DNA from: Verrucomicrobiota bacterium | GTDB taxonomy: Bacteria; Verrucomicrobiota; Lentisphaeria; JABSQK01; JAJFLO01 | Direction: 5' to 3' | Assembly (NCBI GenBank): GCA_021772615.1 | Contig: JAJFLQ010000116.1 | Location: 33,744 to 97,743, forward strand | DNA: 64,000 nt | Part shown: one piece after another, positions 44,938 through 53,235 of the stretch | Numbering within the stretch: position 1 is the first letter of the stretch | Layout: every line of letters starts with the position of its first letter | The notes under the pieces: generated by a model | What the model was told of the DNA's origin: nothing | The model's input: only the letters and a program-made list of their open reading frames with translations | The model's database searches: none | Position numbers and translations under genes: made by a program

Positions 44938-45666
44938 ATGGACTTCAGCGGAAAAACCGTGTTTGTCACCGGCGCTACGCGCGGGATCGGCAAAGCCATC
45001 GCAGAGGCCTTCGAGACGGCGGGCGCACGCCTCGTGCTCACCGGAACAAAGGCGACAACGATTGCCGCGCCGGCGGCTGCGTACCCGGACCGTCGGTACA
45101 TCGCAGCGGATTTTACCATTCCGGAATCGTTGTCGACATGTCTCGATACGATTGCCGGACTGCCGATCGACGTGTGCGTGAATTGCGCGGGTGCGAACCG
45201 GATCAAGCCAATTCATGAATGCAGTGATGCCGACTACGATTATATCCATACACTAAACCTCAAGGCTCCGTATGCCATCATCCGGACGGTGAGCCGCGGG
45301 ATGGCCGAGAGAGGGTGCGGAAGAATCGTGAATATCGCGTCAATCTGGAGTGATATTACCAAGCCAGGTCGGTCGCTGTATACGACCGCCAAAACCGGAC
45401 TAATCGGGATGACGCGGGCGGTCGCCGTCGAATTGGCGCCACGGAATATTCTTGTGAATGCCGTGTCTCCCGGCTTTACGCGCACCGAACTTACGGCCGC
45501 ATCACTTACACCGGACGAACAGCGAACGCTGGCGGGTCAGGTACCGTTGGGCCGATTCGGGGAACCATGCGAAATCGCCGACGTCGTGTTGTTTCTTGCG
45601 AGCAACAGGAACCGTTATATCACCGGTCAGAACATCATCGTCGACGGCGGCTTTACAATCGTGTAA
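44938..45666 (+). CDS. Short-chain dehydrogenase/reductase (FabG-like)
   Basis: The 242-residue protein begins MDFSGKTVFVTGATRGIGKA (TGxxxGIG), has NCAGANRIK (NAG motif), NIASIWSD, YTTAKTGLIGMTRA (the YxxxK catalytic pair) and VSPGFTRTELTAA. It is a classical SDR that reduces a keto group with NAD(P)H. The ATG follows the previous stop by one base, so it is tightly coupled with the giant transferase. In the operon it may act on a keto sugar. Length and motifs are typical, with no missing residue. C-terminal YITGQNIIVDGG is a normal ending. Confidence 0.92.
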   Translation: MDFSGKTVFVTGATRGIGKAIAEAFETAGARLVLTGTKATTIAAPAAAYPDRRYIAADFTIPESLSTCLDTIAGLPIDVCVNCAGANRIKPIHECSDADYDYIHTLNLKAPYAIIRTVSRGMAERGCGRIVNIASIWSDITKPGRSLYTTAKTGLIGMTRAVAVELAPRNILVNAVSPGFTRTELTAASLTPDEQRTLAGQVPLGRFGEPCEIADVVLFLASNRNRYITGQNIIVDGGFTIV

Positions 45667-45667
45667 C

Positions 45668-45856
45668 ATGCCCGGCGTCGGTCGACAGATCATCACCATC
45701 GATCCGGATCTCAGTAAATTCGGTGAGGCAATATTTACATATATCCTGGCTGGCACCGAAGGCATTTTGGTCGGAAAAAAATATTTCTGCCATGGAGGGC
45801 GAGCAGCCCCGCGAGCCGAAGGCGTCTCGACAAGAAATTCACGCACTGTATTATAA
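45668..45856 (+). CDS. Possible small protein after the SDR
   Basis: A 62-codon frame begins with ATG one base after the SDR stop, so it could be coupled. It has no recognisable motif, and the second half is rich in Gly, Arg and Lys. The DNA is more AT-rich in the first half. It may be a small real gene, a remnant or noise; I keep it only because of its tight position. Confidence 0.2.
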   Translation: MPGVGRQIITIDPDLSKFGEAIFTYILAGTEGILVGKKYFCHGGRAAPRAEGVSTRNSRTVL

Positions 45857-45912
45857 CACGTTACAGTGAAACGCCTTAAATTCTGAACTGACATTCAACA
45901 TTGAGACGACAG

Positions 45913-46698
45913 ATGATGCAGCACCGAAAACATATACCGTCACTCAAGCAAAAGCTGCATGACAAGGAGCCGACGATCGGCTCGTGGCTGTCGTTTAATT
46001 TCGGGCCTGTCTGTGAGCTGATGGCCGGCGCCGGTTTCGACTGGCTCGTGATCGACATGGAACATACGCCGACCGACTACAACGATGCTCACGACCTGAT
46101 CCGAATTATCGAGCTATCCGGCGTCACACCGCTTGTTCGTGTGGGCGCCAACGACCCGCTCATAATCAAGCGGGTTATGGATGCCGGTGCACATGGCGTT
46201 CTGGTGCCGCAAGTGAATACCGTGGAGCAGGCACAAGAGGCTGTCGCTGCAGCGTACTATCCGCCGACGGGGATCCGCGGCGTCGGCCTTCACCGCGCCC
46301 AGGGCTACGGCCTCGACTTCGATGCGTATCGGCAGTGGGCACACAACAACACCGTCGTGATCGTCCAGATCGAGCATCATGTTGGTGTCGACAATCTCGA
46401 AGCCATCCTGGATGTCGAGGGCGTCGACGGGTTCATCATAGGCCCCTATGATCTCTCCGCGTCACTTGGTCTGGCCGGCGAACTTGACCATCCCGCGGTC
46501 GTTGAACAGCTTCGCGCTGCGGAGCAAATCATGCGTGCTTCTTCCAAAGTCGGTGGTTACCACGTTGTTCACGGCGATCCGGCAGGATTGCAGAGGCGGT
46601 TGGATGCGGGCTATTTATTCATCGCATACGGTGTCGACATGGTCTTTTTCGCCGACAAACTCAAGGGTGAAACAGACGCGATCCGGCACTTGCTGTGA
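45913..46698 (+). CDS. HpcH/HpaI aldolase family protein
   Basis: The 261-residue protein is a class II pyruvate-type aldolase of the HpcH/HpaI (macrophomate synthase) group: GSWLSFNFGPVCELMAGAGF, WLVIDMEHTPTDYND (metal-ligand region), DAGAHGVLVPQVNTVEQA, and GFIIGPYDLSASLG. Members cleave or form 2-keto-3-deoxy acids. Start: ATGs at 45913 and 45916 are in frame, and an upstream TTG at 45901 is possible. A perfect 17-bp hairpin overlaps its end. Next to a CMP-sugar synthetase it could provide a 3-deoxy-2-ulosonic acid; the direction is unknown. Confidence 0.88.
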   Translation: MMQHRKHIPSLKQKLHDKEPTIGSWLSFNFGPVCELMAGAGFDWLVIDMEHTPTDYNDAHDLIRIIELSGVTPLVRVGANDPLIIKRVMDAGAHGVLVPQVNTVEQAQEAVAAAYYPPTGIRGVGLHRAQGYGLDFDAYRQWAHNNTVVIVQIEHHVGVDNLEAILDVEGVDGFIIGPYDLSASLGLAGELDHPAVVEQLRAAEQIMRASSKVGGYHVVHGDPAGLQRRLDAGYLFIAYGVDMVFFADKLKGETDAIRHLL

Positions 46699-46718
46699 TG
46701 TACAGCAAGTGCCGGATC
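46680..46718. terminator. Perfect 17-bp hairpin over the aldolase stop codon
   Basis: GATCCGGCACTTGCTGT (46680-46696) and its exact complement ACAGCAAGTGCCGGATC (46702-46718) enclose the five-base loop GATGT. The left arm encodes the last residues and the start of the stop codon. There is no T-run after it, so it may act in Rho-dependent termination, RNA stability, or coupling to the next gene. Confidence 0.6.
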
Positions 46719-46861
46719 GGGTACGCCAATGTTCTTTGTTTGCATCGGGAAGTTGACTTGGAATAGTGCAAACGGGTGCATATTGCCCCTTACAGATGTT
46801 CACAAAGCAGAAACGGACGTCCCGAATTCGATCAAACGTTTTGAAGGACAACGTGTCAACA

Positions 46862-47548
46862 ATGAAACCCGAGATTCCGCCGATCAAGGCGCTCATCTTC
46901 ATGAAGGAGAGATCCGAGCGCGTGCCGCACAAGAATATCCGCCCACTATGCGGCCGACCGTTGTTTCACTGGATACTGGACACGCTTACGGCCAGCGGCC
47001 ACATTGCCGAGATCATCATCAACACGGATTCCCGGGCGATCGCCGACGACGCTGCTTCACATTTCGATGTTACGATTCACACGCGACCGCCCCACCTGCT
47101 CGATATTCGCAGCAACGAGGCAAGTCAGATTATCGAATACGACCTCAGTCGGACGTCCGGCGACTGGTTCCTGCAGACCCACAGCACCAATCCCCTGCTT
47201 ACCACCGCCACCCTTGATCGGGCGATTGAGAAGTTTTTCGTGCAAGACTCGCATGACTCACTCTTCTCGGTAACACCGCTGCAGACGCGTTTTTACTTCG
47301 CCGACGGCCGCCCGGTAAATCACGACCCGGATCACCTCATCCCCACGCAGGAGTTGCCACCGCTCTATGAGGAAAATTCATGCATCTACCTGTTCTCCCG
47401 CGACGTATTCGATCGACACAGGGTCAGGTTTGGCACGTCCCCGTTATTATTCCCGATCGACCGACGCGAGGCGGTCGACATCGACGAGCCGTACGACTTT
47501 GACGTTGCCGAAGCGCTTATGGCCGCACGGCTGAAGCGCGAAGCGTGA
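46862..47548 (+). CDS. CMP-sugar-acid synthetase (NeuA/KdsB-like)
   Basis: From the ATG at 46862 the protein is 228 residues of the acylneuraminate cytidylyltransferase family: IKALIFMKERSERVPHKNIR (CTP-binding), PLFHWILDTLT, and GDWFLQTHSTNPLLTTATLD. It carries IFMKERSERV in place of the more usual A-R-G-G-S-K motif, while DIDEPYDFDVAEALMA at the C-terminal end matches the D-I-D/E pattern. The family joins CMP to sialic, legionaminic or Kdo-type sugar acids. The upstream frame to 46766 is not favoured. It ends the operon; a long gap follows. Confidence 0.85.
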   Translation: MKPEIPPIKALIFMKERSERVPHKNIRPLCGRPLFHWILDTLTASGHIAEIIINTDSRAIADDAASHFDVTIHTRPPHLLDIRSNEASQIIEYDLSRTSGDWFLQTHSTNPLLTTATLDRAIEKFFVQDSHDSLFSVTPLQTRFYFADGRPVNHDPDHLIPTQELPPLYEENSCIYLFSRDVFDRHRVRFGTSPLLFPIDRREAVDIDEPYDFDVAEALMAARLKREA

Positions 47549-48030
47549 GAACGAACTCCGGCTTGACGACTTGGCTTTCTGAAGCGATGTATTGAAAATA
47601 AAATCATATGATTATCTCATCCTGCGTTGAGAGTCCTTATTGTTTTGACGTTCTGAAGTTTCTGATCGGGGCATACTTGTAGCGTTGTGCTATACGCGTT
47701 TTTCATATTGCCACCATACGAAGGGACTCCCGGTACGGCTGCGCTATGGCCACATGATCCCGTCGGATCCTCGTGAGATCGACTGCATAGGCGGAAAGTA
47801 GCTCGGGCATTCCTGCCTGAGCATCCCCGACGCAGCCAAGAATGGCCGCGCTACCCTGACAATCCAACGGGAATTTGTGGCCATAGCGGCTGCGTGTATG
47901 AAAACGGCTGCGTGGCTCGCGGTTTTCGGTGTCGATCGATGTTCAGAGTCGCACCACGCGTTGCCCTGCGGCGCATTGTCGTAGAAGAAGTGACTGTCAA
48001 CAAAATCGATTTGCACCGGGCTATAGTTCG
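47549..48030. other. Gap between convergent operons, with inverted repeat
   Basis: About 480 bases without a supported gene. A 12-bp inverted repeat CGCTATGGCCAC (47742-47753) and GTGGCCATAGCG (47877-47888) encloses about 123 bases. The 101-residue minus frame here (47744-48046) has no family signal. It could hold transcription end signals for both convergent operons. Confidence 0.45.
47742..47888. repeat. 147-bp segment with 12-bp terminal inverted repeats
   Basis: The left end (47742-47753) is CGCTATGGCCAC and the right end (47877-47888) its exact complement. No target-site duplication was seen on quick inspection. It might be a small non-autonomous element or a long-loop terminator; only one copy is in the window. 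Confidence 0.35.
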
Positions 48031-49308
48031 TCACCTGATCAGACATTCAACGGCGTCTGGCGCGAATACGGGGATCTTGCATGCGGTATGCACGTCAGCC
48101 CGTTCGGAGAAGGAATCGTCGATAAATATCGATTCTCGGTGTCGAACGTAATCTGATTTCTTCTCGCCATGCCGCAGATGGATCAGTGAATCGAAGAGAC
48201 CGGACAATCGCATCTGGTCGATCAATGGCTGCACGGCATCTTGATGACGAGTAATGAGATGGAGTTGCACACCGTCGTTGACACATTGATACAAGAACGC
48301 AACCAGCGCTGTATGAACGTTCCGATTGATGACAAGGCAATCGTCGAGGTCAACGTATACATGCCGATAGGAAACTGTCAATTTGAACCTCGAGCACAAT
48401 GCCCTGTCCATTTCGATACCAAATGTATTTGGCATAGCTGCCACATCGTATCCCTCTAATTCATAGATATTCATAAGCGCGAGATTTACGCCAAGACTTC
48501 GATGAAGCCCGGCAGTCCCCGCAATACGAGGTGCAGCCTCCATTAACACAGGACGCCCGTCACAGGATTCCTTGAATTGACAAAACCACATTCCGCTAAT
48601 CTCCAACAGGCAGTTTATTGTCGACACAATGTTTTTAATGCGAGAATCGTCGACCGGTACAGCATTTACGCTTATCCCGTTAGATATACGGCACCGCCGG
48701 CGACAACCGGCAAAAATAAGATCTCCGACCTTATTCGTATAACAATCAACGGTATATTCATCGCCCGGCAGGTATTCCATCACAAGCAAATCCGGATTAC
48801 CGGCGAGATAAAACTGCGCTTCGTCCTTACTGCGGGCAATTGCAGTGCCTCTTGATCCCTGTCCCACATCGGGTTTCAGGAAAGCCGGGAAATTCGGCAC
48901 CGCATGTATATCGTCATAAAGCTCAGGTGTGCGGACGTCATGGCTGAACCATTCCATGGTTTGACGCTTCGATCTCAGGATACGACATGTTTCGAAAGTC
49001 GAGGTGACGACACAGCAGCCGATCGCACCGCAATCCTGCATCTGTGCAAGCCTGTACACGGCAGAATCGTGAGCTGGAATTACGTAATCGATACCGTGAT
49101 CTGCGATTATCTTGTTAATCGCCGCGGAAAATCGTGGTTCGGTTACGTAAGGGACGTCACCGATATAGTGATCATACACAAATCGACCATGATCCGGAAT
49201 ACTGCCGGCGCCGTAGAGCTGAATTTCCTTGGCAAAACACAGCGACCGGTGTAACTCCAGACCGATTTCCGATCCACAGGGAAATACCAAAATCCTCAAA
49301 TCTCGCAT
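48031..49308 (-). CDS. ATP-grasp ligase fused to HAD-like domain
   Basis: With the start at 49308 the protein is 425 residues. Residues 1-300 form a carbamoyl-phosphate-synthase-like ATP-grasp enzyme: VFPCGSEIGLELHRSL at the start, VVTSTFETCRILRSKRQTME, AFLKPDVGQGSRGTAIA (lid and Lys), VMEYLPGDEYTVDCY and VLMEAAPRIAGTAG. Residues about 310-425 resemble a HAD domain: VYVDLDDCLVINRNV (DxD), HLITRHQDAV and FIDDSFSERADV. It could ligate an amino acid or acid to a sugar. DNA here is noticeably more AT-rich than the neighbouring operons. Longer starts at 49326 and 49407 exist. Confidence 0.8.
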   Translation of the reverse strand: MRDLRILVFPCGSEIGLELHRSLCFAKEIQLYGAGSIPDHGRFVYDHYIGDVPYVTEPRFSAAINKIIADHGIDYVIPAHDSAVYRLAQMQDCGAIGCCVVTSTFETCRILRSKRQTMEWFSHDVRTPELYDDIHAVPNFPAFLKPDVGQGSRGTAIARSKDEAQFYLAGNPDLLVMEYLPGDEYTVDCYTNKVGDLIFAGCRRRCRISNGISVNAVPVDDSRIKNIVSTINCLLEISGMWFCQFKESCDGRPVLMEAAPRIAGTAGLHRSLGVNLALMNIYELEGYDVAAMPNTFGIEMDRALCSRFKLTVSYRHVYVDLDDCLVINRNVHTALVAFLYQCVNDGVQLHLITRHQDAVQPLIDQMRLSGLFDSLIHLRHGEKKSDYVRHRESIFIDDSFSERADVHTACKIPVFAPDAVECLIR

Positions 49309-49466
49309 ATGACGCTTCTGTTCCATACATTCGTACGCGACGGATGATGTCCAAAGCACTGATATCCGCCGCACATGCGTTTTTCGTACTCTCACAAAAC
49401 CATCCATGCTCGGTCGCCTTGCAGCCGGCGCGTCCGTGGAACGTTGCGAGTTGTGTTAGTGTCTTA

Positions 49467-50429
49467 TCAATGTGCTCGCCGGTTCTTCATTGAGTAGACG
49501 ATCCAGTTCAACGTCGCCTTCGGGCGATAAAGCAGCAATTCGGCCACATGTCGCGCCGCTCTCAGAAATCTGCCATCCTGAGCATACTTCAGTGCAATGG
49601 TCCGTTGGAATTTATGTCTTTGATCGCGGAACATAGCGTCGTAACGTCCTTGCGTGGACACGTTATAGCATGCAATTTCGTGCAACCTGTGATTCAATAC
49701 TGTCAAGTCGTCAAACTGACGGGAGAGACCGCCGTCGTGAATACGATAAGCCGCCATCTCTGCATCAAGATACCTGGCACAGCCCCGGCGCAATGCAAGC
49801 AGCTGTAACGCATAATCGGCACTGTATACAGTACGCAGCCAATCCGGTAACGGCATAATCGCGGACCTCCGGAAACAAAGTGAAGCGGTTGCCATGAACC
49901 AGCGAGATCGTATCAGATCTTCAATGTAAAAGTCTTTTCTGTCCAATGGTTTCCATGCATTGACACCATGCATCGTGTCCCAGCTGAATGTCCCCGTGCA
50001 ATCCTCGATGTGAACATCATGAAATGTCAACGAGCAATCAGAGTGCTTTTCCATGTAGCGCACCTGCGACTCAAGTTTCGACTCGTCGGTCCAGTAATCG
50101 TCACCTTCACAGAGCGCAATGTATTTTCCTCGAGTATTGTTCAGATTCTGAATCAGATTAAAACAGCCTGTGGGGATACCGTTCAAATAGATGACATTTT
50201 TACGATCATTCAAATAAAGCCTGATCTTGTCGGGATACGTCGCTGCATACTGCATGCAAATCTCACGGGTATTATCATTCGAAGCATCCTCTCCCAGTAA
50301 AATTTCATACGGGAACGATGTTTTTTGACAAACCACGCCATCCAGGCATTGACGGATAAAGTCAACGTGCTGGTAAGTCTGAATACAGACCGATACAAGA
50401 GGTCGAGATTCCGGAGTCGTGATGGTCAT
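49467..50429 (-). CDS. Glycosyltransferase family 2
   Basis: From the ATG at 50429 the protein is 320 residues with a GT-A domain. LVSVCIQTYQHVDFIRQCLD and EILLGEDASNDNTREICM are the usual N-terminal donor-binding motifs, and KYIALCEGDDYWTDESKLES carries the D-D metal site and likely acceptor region. CDP/UDP-sugar donor is typical of the family. The C-terminal about 100 residues are longer than the core. It lies upstream of the ATP-grasp gene in the same direction and in the same relatively AT-rich DNA, so the pair may have come in together. Divergent from the DUF6940-like gene by 74 bases. Confidence 0.85.
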   Translation of the reverse strand: MTITTPESRPLVSVCIQTYQHVDFIRQCLDGVVCQKTSFPYEILLGEDASNDNTREICMQYAATYPDKIRLYLNDRKNVIYLNGIPTGCFNLIQNLNNTRGKYIALCEGDDYWTDESKLESQVRYMEKHSDCSLTFHDVHIEDCTGTFSWDTMHGVNAWKPLDRKDFYIEDLIRSRWFMATASLCFRRSAIMPLPDWLRTVYSADYALQLLALRRGCARYLDAEMAAYRIHDGGLSRQFDDLTVLNHRLHEIACYNVSTQGRYDAMFRDQRHKFQRTIALKYAQDGRFLRAARHVAELLLYRPKATLNWIVYSMKNRRAH

Positions 50430-50503
50430 TACAGCGATGGGTCCTTTTCGCCCATTGGCTCGAGCATGATAACAACACCATAACCTTGAAAACAGGAAAT
50501 CGC

Positions 50504-51091
50504 ATGTGGACGCCACACATTGCAACGTTGCATGCCGGCCACGCGATTCGAGTTACGATCGCGCGTGGGGCGTCACCAATGTCATACTTGGATGCGATTG
50601 ACGGTTGGCAACGGCATCCCGATTTTCGCGTGTTTTTCGCGGACCTGCTCGCGGATGCACCGTTCCGTGCGTTTCGTTGGGAGACTCCGCCGGTTACCGT
50701 CGACACAGTGACACGACCCTTTGAGTTCGTTTTACTGGATAGCCCGGATCTGAAACGACACGCAGACACGCACGCATTCGCTGAGCATTTTTCCGCCGGC
50801 GGAACCGCCGGCGTCACGACGTTTGCCAACCTCGGCAATGATGCGGTGTTGGTGGCACCCTGCCCCACCGCACAGCATTCCGTCTATAGCCACCTCGCTG
50901 TTTTCATGCGGGATGGCCCTGAGGTACAGCGAACCGCGTTATGGAAGCAGGTTGGCCTGATGATGCGACGACGACTGAGCACGCAGCCGGTGTGGCTAAG
51001 CACAGCCGGCACCGGCGTCGCGTGGCTCCATGTGCGCCTCGACGACCGTCCGAAATATTACGGGTATGCACCGTATCGTAGGGCCGTGTGA
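50504..51091 (+). CDS. DUF6940-like protein
   Basis: Starting at the ATG at 50504, with AGGAAA six bases upstream, the protein is 195 residues. The C-terminal WLSTAGTGVAWLHVRLDDRP and KYYGYAPYR blocks match what I recall of DUF6940, a small family without a known role. No signal peptide, membrane segment or catalytic motif is visible. It is a single plus-strand gene set between two minus-strand operons and probably an accessory gene. Confidence in being a real gene is high, in function nil. Confidence 0.7.
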   Translation: MWTPHIATLHAGHAIRVTIARGASPMSYLDAIDGWQRHPDFRVFFADLLADAPFRAFRWETPPVTVDTVTRPFEFVLLDSPDLKRHADTHAFAEHFSAGGTAGVTTFANLGNDAVLVAPCPTAQHSVYSHLAVFMRDGPEVQRTALWKQVGLMMRRRLSTQPVWLSTAGTGVAWLHVRLDDRPKYYGYAPYRRAV

Positions 51092-51450
51092 TTCATGAAT
51101 TGTACATCATCACCCGCTGTGGGACGCGTCCCTAGCGTACGGCGGCTGGACGCCGCATTGGAATTCGCAGGAGGGGAAGGGAAAACGCCGGGTTGCCTGC
51201 GCATTGCCGTGCCATATTTTCAGTCAATTACAGCATCGAAACCAGCGGTGCCGGCGCTGCGCGCCGATCCAAAGCGCCGTCAAGCCGGCGCACTCCAAAG
51301 CGCCTCCGGCGCAAGATCTCAATACCGGCCCCGAATGCGCCCACGACGCGTCGTGGGAGAACCAACACCTGGAGGGCGGATGGCCTCTGGCGCCGATACG
51401 CCACGCCGCGCCACGCTAACGGCCGCGAACACCCGAACATTGACCGCCGC
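51092..51450. other. GC-rich gap with palindromes between convergent genes
   Basis: The 359-base region between convergent stops has no supported gene. It is rich in GGCGC-type inverted repeats and holds an 18-bp perfect palindrome CCCACGACGCGTCGTGGG at 51340-51357. It could act as a bidirectional terminator. The small frames here are low-complexity shadows. Confidence 0.5.
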
Positions 51451-52140
51451 TTAACCCAACCGTGCTTCCGCACGCTGCCAATCGGCTTCGGTATCGAGAC
51501 AAACAACGTCGGCAGCGTCCAGGATCATCGGCCTGCAGCGGGCGCCGTAGATCGTCCCGGTTTTGCTAAATGTTTCGGCGCGAAAGGCGTAAATCGTCCC
51601 ATCGCGGACGTACGCTGTTTGCACGTCCTGTCGGCGGCTGCACTGCGAACCCGCCTCCAGGAACGGCCTGAGATAGCCATCGTCGACACGCATCACGTAG
51701 TCCGGTGAATGCGTGGCCGGCAGCGGATAAACACTTACGACCGAGTCGAATTCGCCGGTTTCAATGAGTTGAATCGCAGTCTCGATGTGCTCCGGCTTAC
51801 GCAGCGGCGCGGTGAGTTGCAGCAGAATCACGATGTCCGGTATCCAGTGTTGTCGCTCCAACTCGGCGAGAGCGTGGCCAATGACGGCCGACATTGGCGT
51901 ATCGTCCTGCGCCAGTGCGGCCGGACGCATGAATGGTACGTCGAAACCGTGCCGCTGCGCGGCTGCCGCTATCTCCGCCGACTCCGTTGATACCACAAGC
52001 CGGTCGATACCGGCAGTGCTCGCAACACAGCCTGCCAGTCGCTCCATCAATGAACGGCCGCGCAGTGGACGCAGGTTCTTGCGTACGATCCCTCTAGAGC
52101 CGTGACGGGCAGGAACCAGGCCGAGAATCTTACTGTTCAT
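51451..52140 (-). CDS. CMP-sugar-acid synthetase (second copy)
   Basis: The 229-residue protein is an acylneuraminate cytidylyltransferase: ILGLVPARHGSRGIVRKNLR (P-A-R-x-G-S-K/R-G), SLMERLAGCVASTAG, RPAALAQDDTPMSAVIGHAL and IVILLQLTAPLRKPEHI. It fits NeuA better than the 46862 enzyme does. The C-terminal VVCLDTEADWQRAEARLG keeps the usual D-T/D-x-D pattern. It is the last gene of the minus operon beginning beyond the window end, and overlaps the methyltransferase stop by 11 bases. So two sugar acids, or one in two contexts, may be CMP-activated by this organism. Confidence 0.9.
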   Translation of the reverse strand: MNSKILGLVPARHGSRGIVRKNLRPLRGRSLMERLAGCVASTAGIDRLVVSTESAEIAAAAQRHGFDVPFMRPAALAQDDTPMSAVIGHALAELERQHWIPDIVILLQLTAPLRKPEHIETAIQLIETGEFDSVVSVYPLPATHSPDYVMRVDDGYLRPFLEAGSQCSRRQDVQTAYVRDGTIYAFRAETFSKTGTIYGARCRPMILDAADVVCLDTEADWQRAEARLG

Positions 52141-52969
52141 TGGCCGCCTTTCCGGCGAGATAGGCTACGTGAAAGCCATCATCAAGGGTATTCGACTTGA
52201 TGACCTGAAAACCAGTAGCTTCAAGGTATCTGCGCATCGTGCTGTCGGTGAGATAAAAGGGATGATCGATTTTCAGAATGTCCTCGATATCCGGCGCGGC
52301 ATGCAACAACACATCCGTATCGACGATGTCAAGATACAGTAGACCATCGCTGCGGAGGGTGTGGTGTATCTTCTCCAGCGACAAGCGAATGTCCAGCAGG
52401 TGATCGATCGTCTGGCACAGAAGGACCGTGTCATAGGTCTCCTTTTCCAACGCCGCGGTCTCCAGGAATTCCTGGCGGACAGCAAGGCCGTATGATCGGG
52501 CCACGGCGACTTCCGCACCGGCCGGGTCGAGCAGCGTCGCTTGCCCGGAAAAATGCTTGAGCAACGTCGCTGCGACTACTCCGGTCGATCCGCCGATATC
52601 GAGAAACCGGCCGAGGTCCTTGTCCAGCTCCGGCCACACAAATGAGCGGAGCTGTTGCGCATAATCAGCCTGCTCCCTCTGGATCGTCTGCGCGTCGATC
52701 GTCCGTCCATGGTAGGCACTCACCAAAGGCCGATAGACGCAATCATAAAATTTCTGGTACGCAGGCAACGTCATCACCCGGCTCAGAAATATCAGACCAC
52801 AATCTCCACATTTCCGTGAAGGCGCTGCGTAGCCGTAGCGGTCCAGCGACGCGACGTGGGCCGAATCTCCGGAACCGCAGAGGTTGCATACGATCACGTC
52901 CGTTGTGGGCTGGACGTCATAATCAAAATCAACGCGGCTGATACGGCTGTTACGACCGTTGTGCGGCAT
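52130..52969 (-). CDS. Methyltransferase with N-terminal zinc-binding motif
   Basis: The 279-residue protein starts at the ATG at 52969. The first 55 residues carry VCNLCGSGDS and KCGDCGLIF, a C-x2-C ... C-x2-C zinc-binding pair of the NovP/TylF-like and sugar C-methyltransferase type. A class I SAM domain follows, with RFLDIGGSTGVVAATLLKHF (motif I) and TVLLCQTIDHLLDIRLSLEK. In glycan loci such proteins often methylate nucleotide sugars or are C-methyltransferases. The longer ORF (to 53149) extends only into an AT-rich intergenic region. Downstream overlap with the CMP-synthetase start is 11 bases. Confidence 0.8.
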   Translation of the reverse strand: MPHNGRNSRISRVDFDYDVQPTTDVIVCNLCGSGDSAHVASLDRYGYAAPSRKCGDCGLIFLSRVMTLPAYQKFYDCVYRPLVSAYHGRTIDAQTIQREQADYAQQLRSFVWPELDKDLGRFLDIGGSTGVVAATLLKHFSGQATLLDPAGAEVAVARSYGLAVRQEFLETAALEKETYDTVLLCQTIDHLLDIRLSLEKIHHTLRSDGLLYLDIVDTDVLLHAAPDIEDILKIDHPFYLTDSTMRRYLEATGFQVIKSNTLDDGFHVAYLAGKAANEQ

Positions 52970-53154
52970 ACATGGAATCCTGCTTTGGGCCGGTGTTTGT
53001 TGTACTACCCGGCATCTGACTTTGAATGTGGTCGCTGCGTTTGCACGGCGCGGGAAAAGCCATCTCGCCGAGCGGGATGAACGCCAACGCAGGGCGCGTG
53101 CATTTCCGGCGAAATATGGTCCTAATTCAACGACATTGCATGAGAACACGACAG

Positions 53155-53175
53155 TGAATGTAACGTCGACATTCA
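53155..53175. other. 7-bp hairpin in the gap downstream of the first paralog
   Basis: TGAATGT (53155-53161) and ACATTCA (53169-53175) pair with a 7-base loop. It lies about 60 bases past the stop of the 53236 gene and before the methyltransferase promoter region on the minus strand. No T-run. Confidence 0.3.
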
Positions 53176-53235
53176 GTATTCCGTGTTCGATATTCGCATC
53201 ACATTCTGTTTATCAATTTACATAGAAACGTCCGC

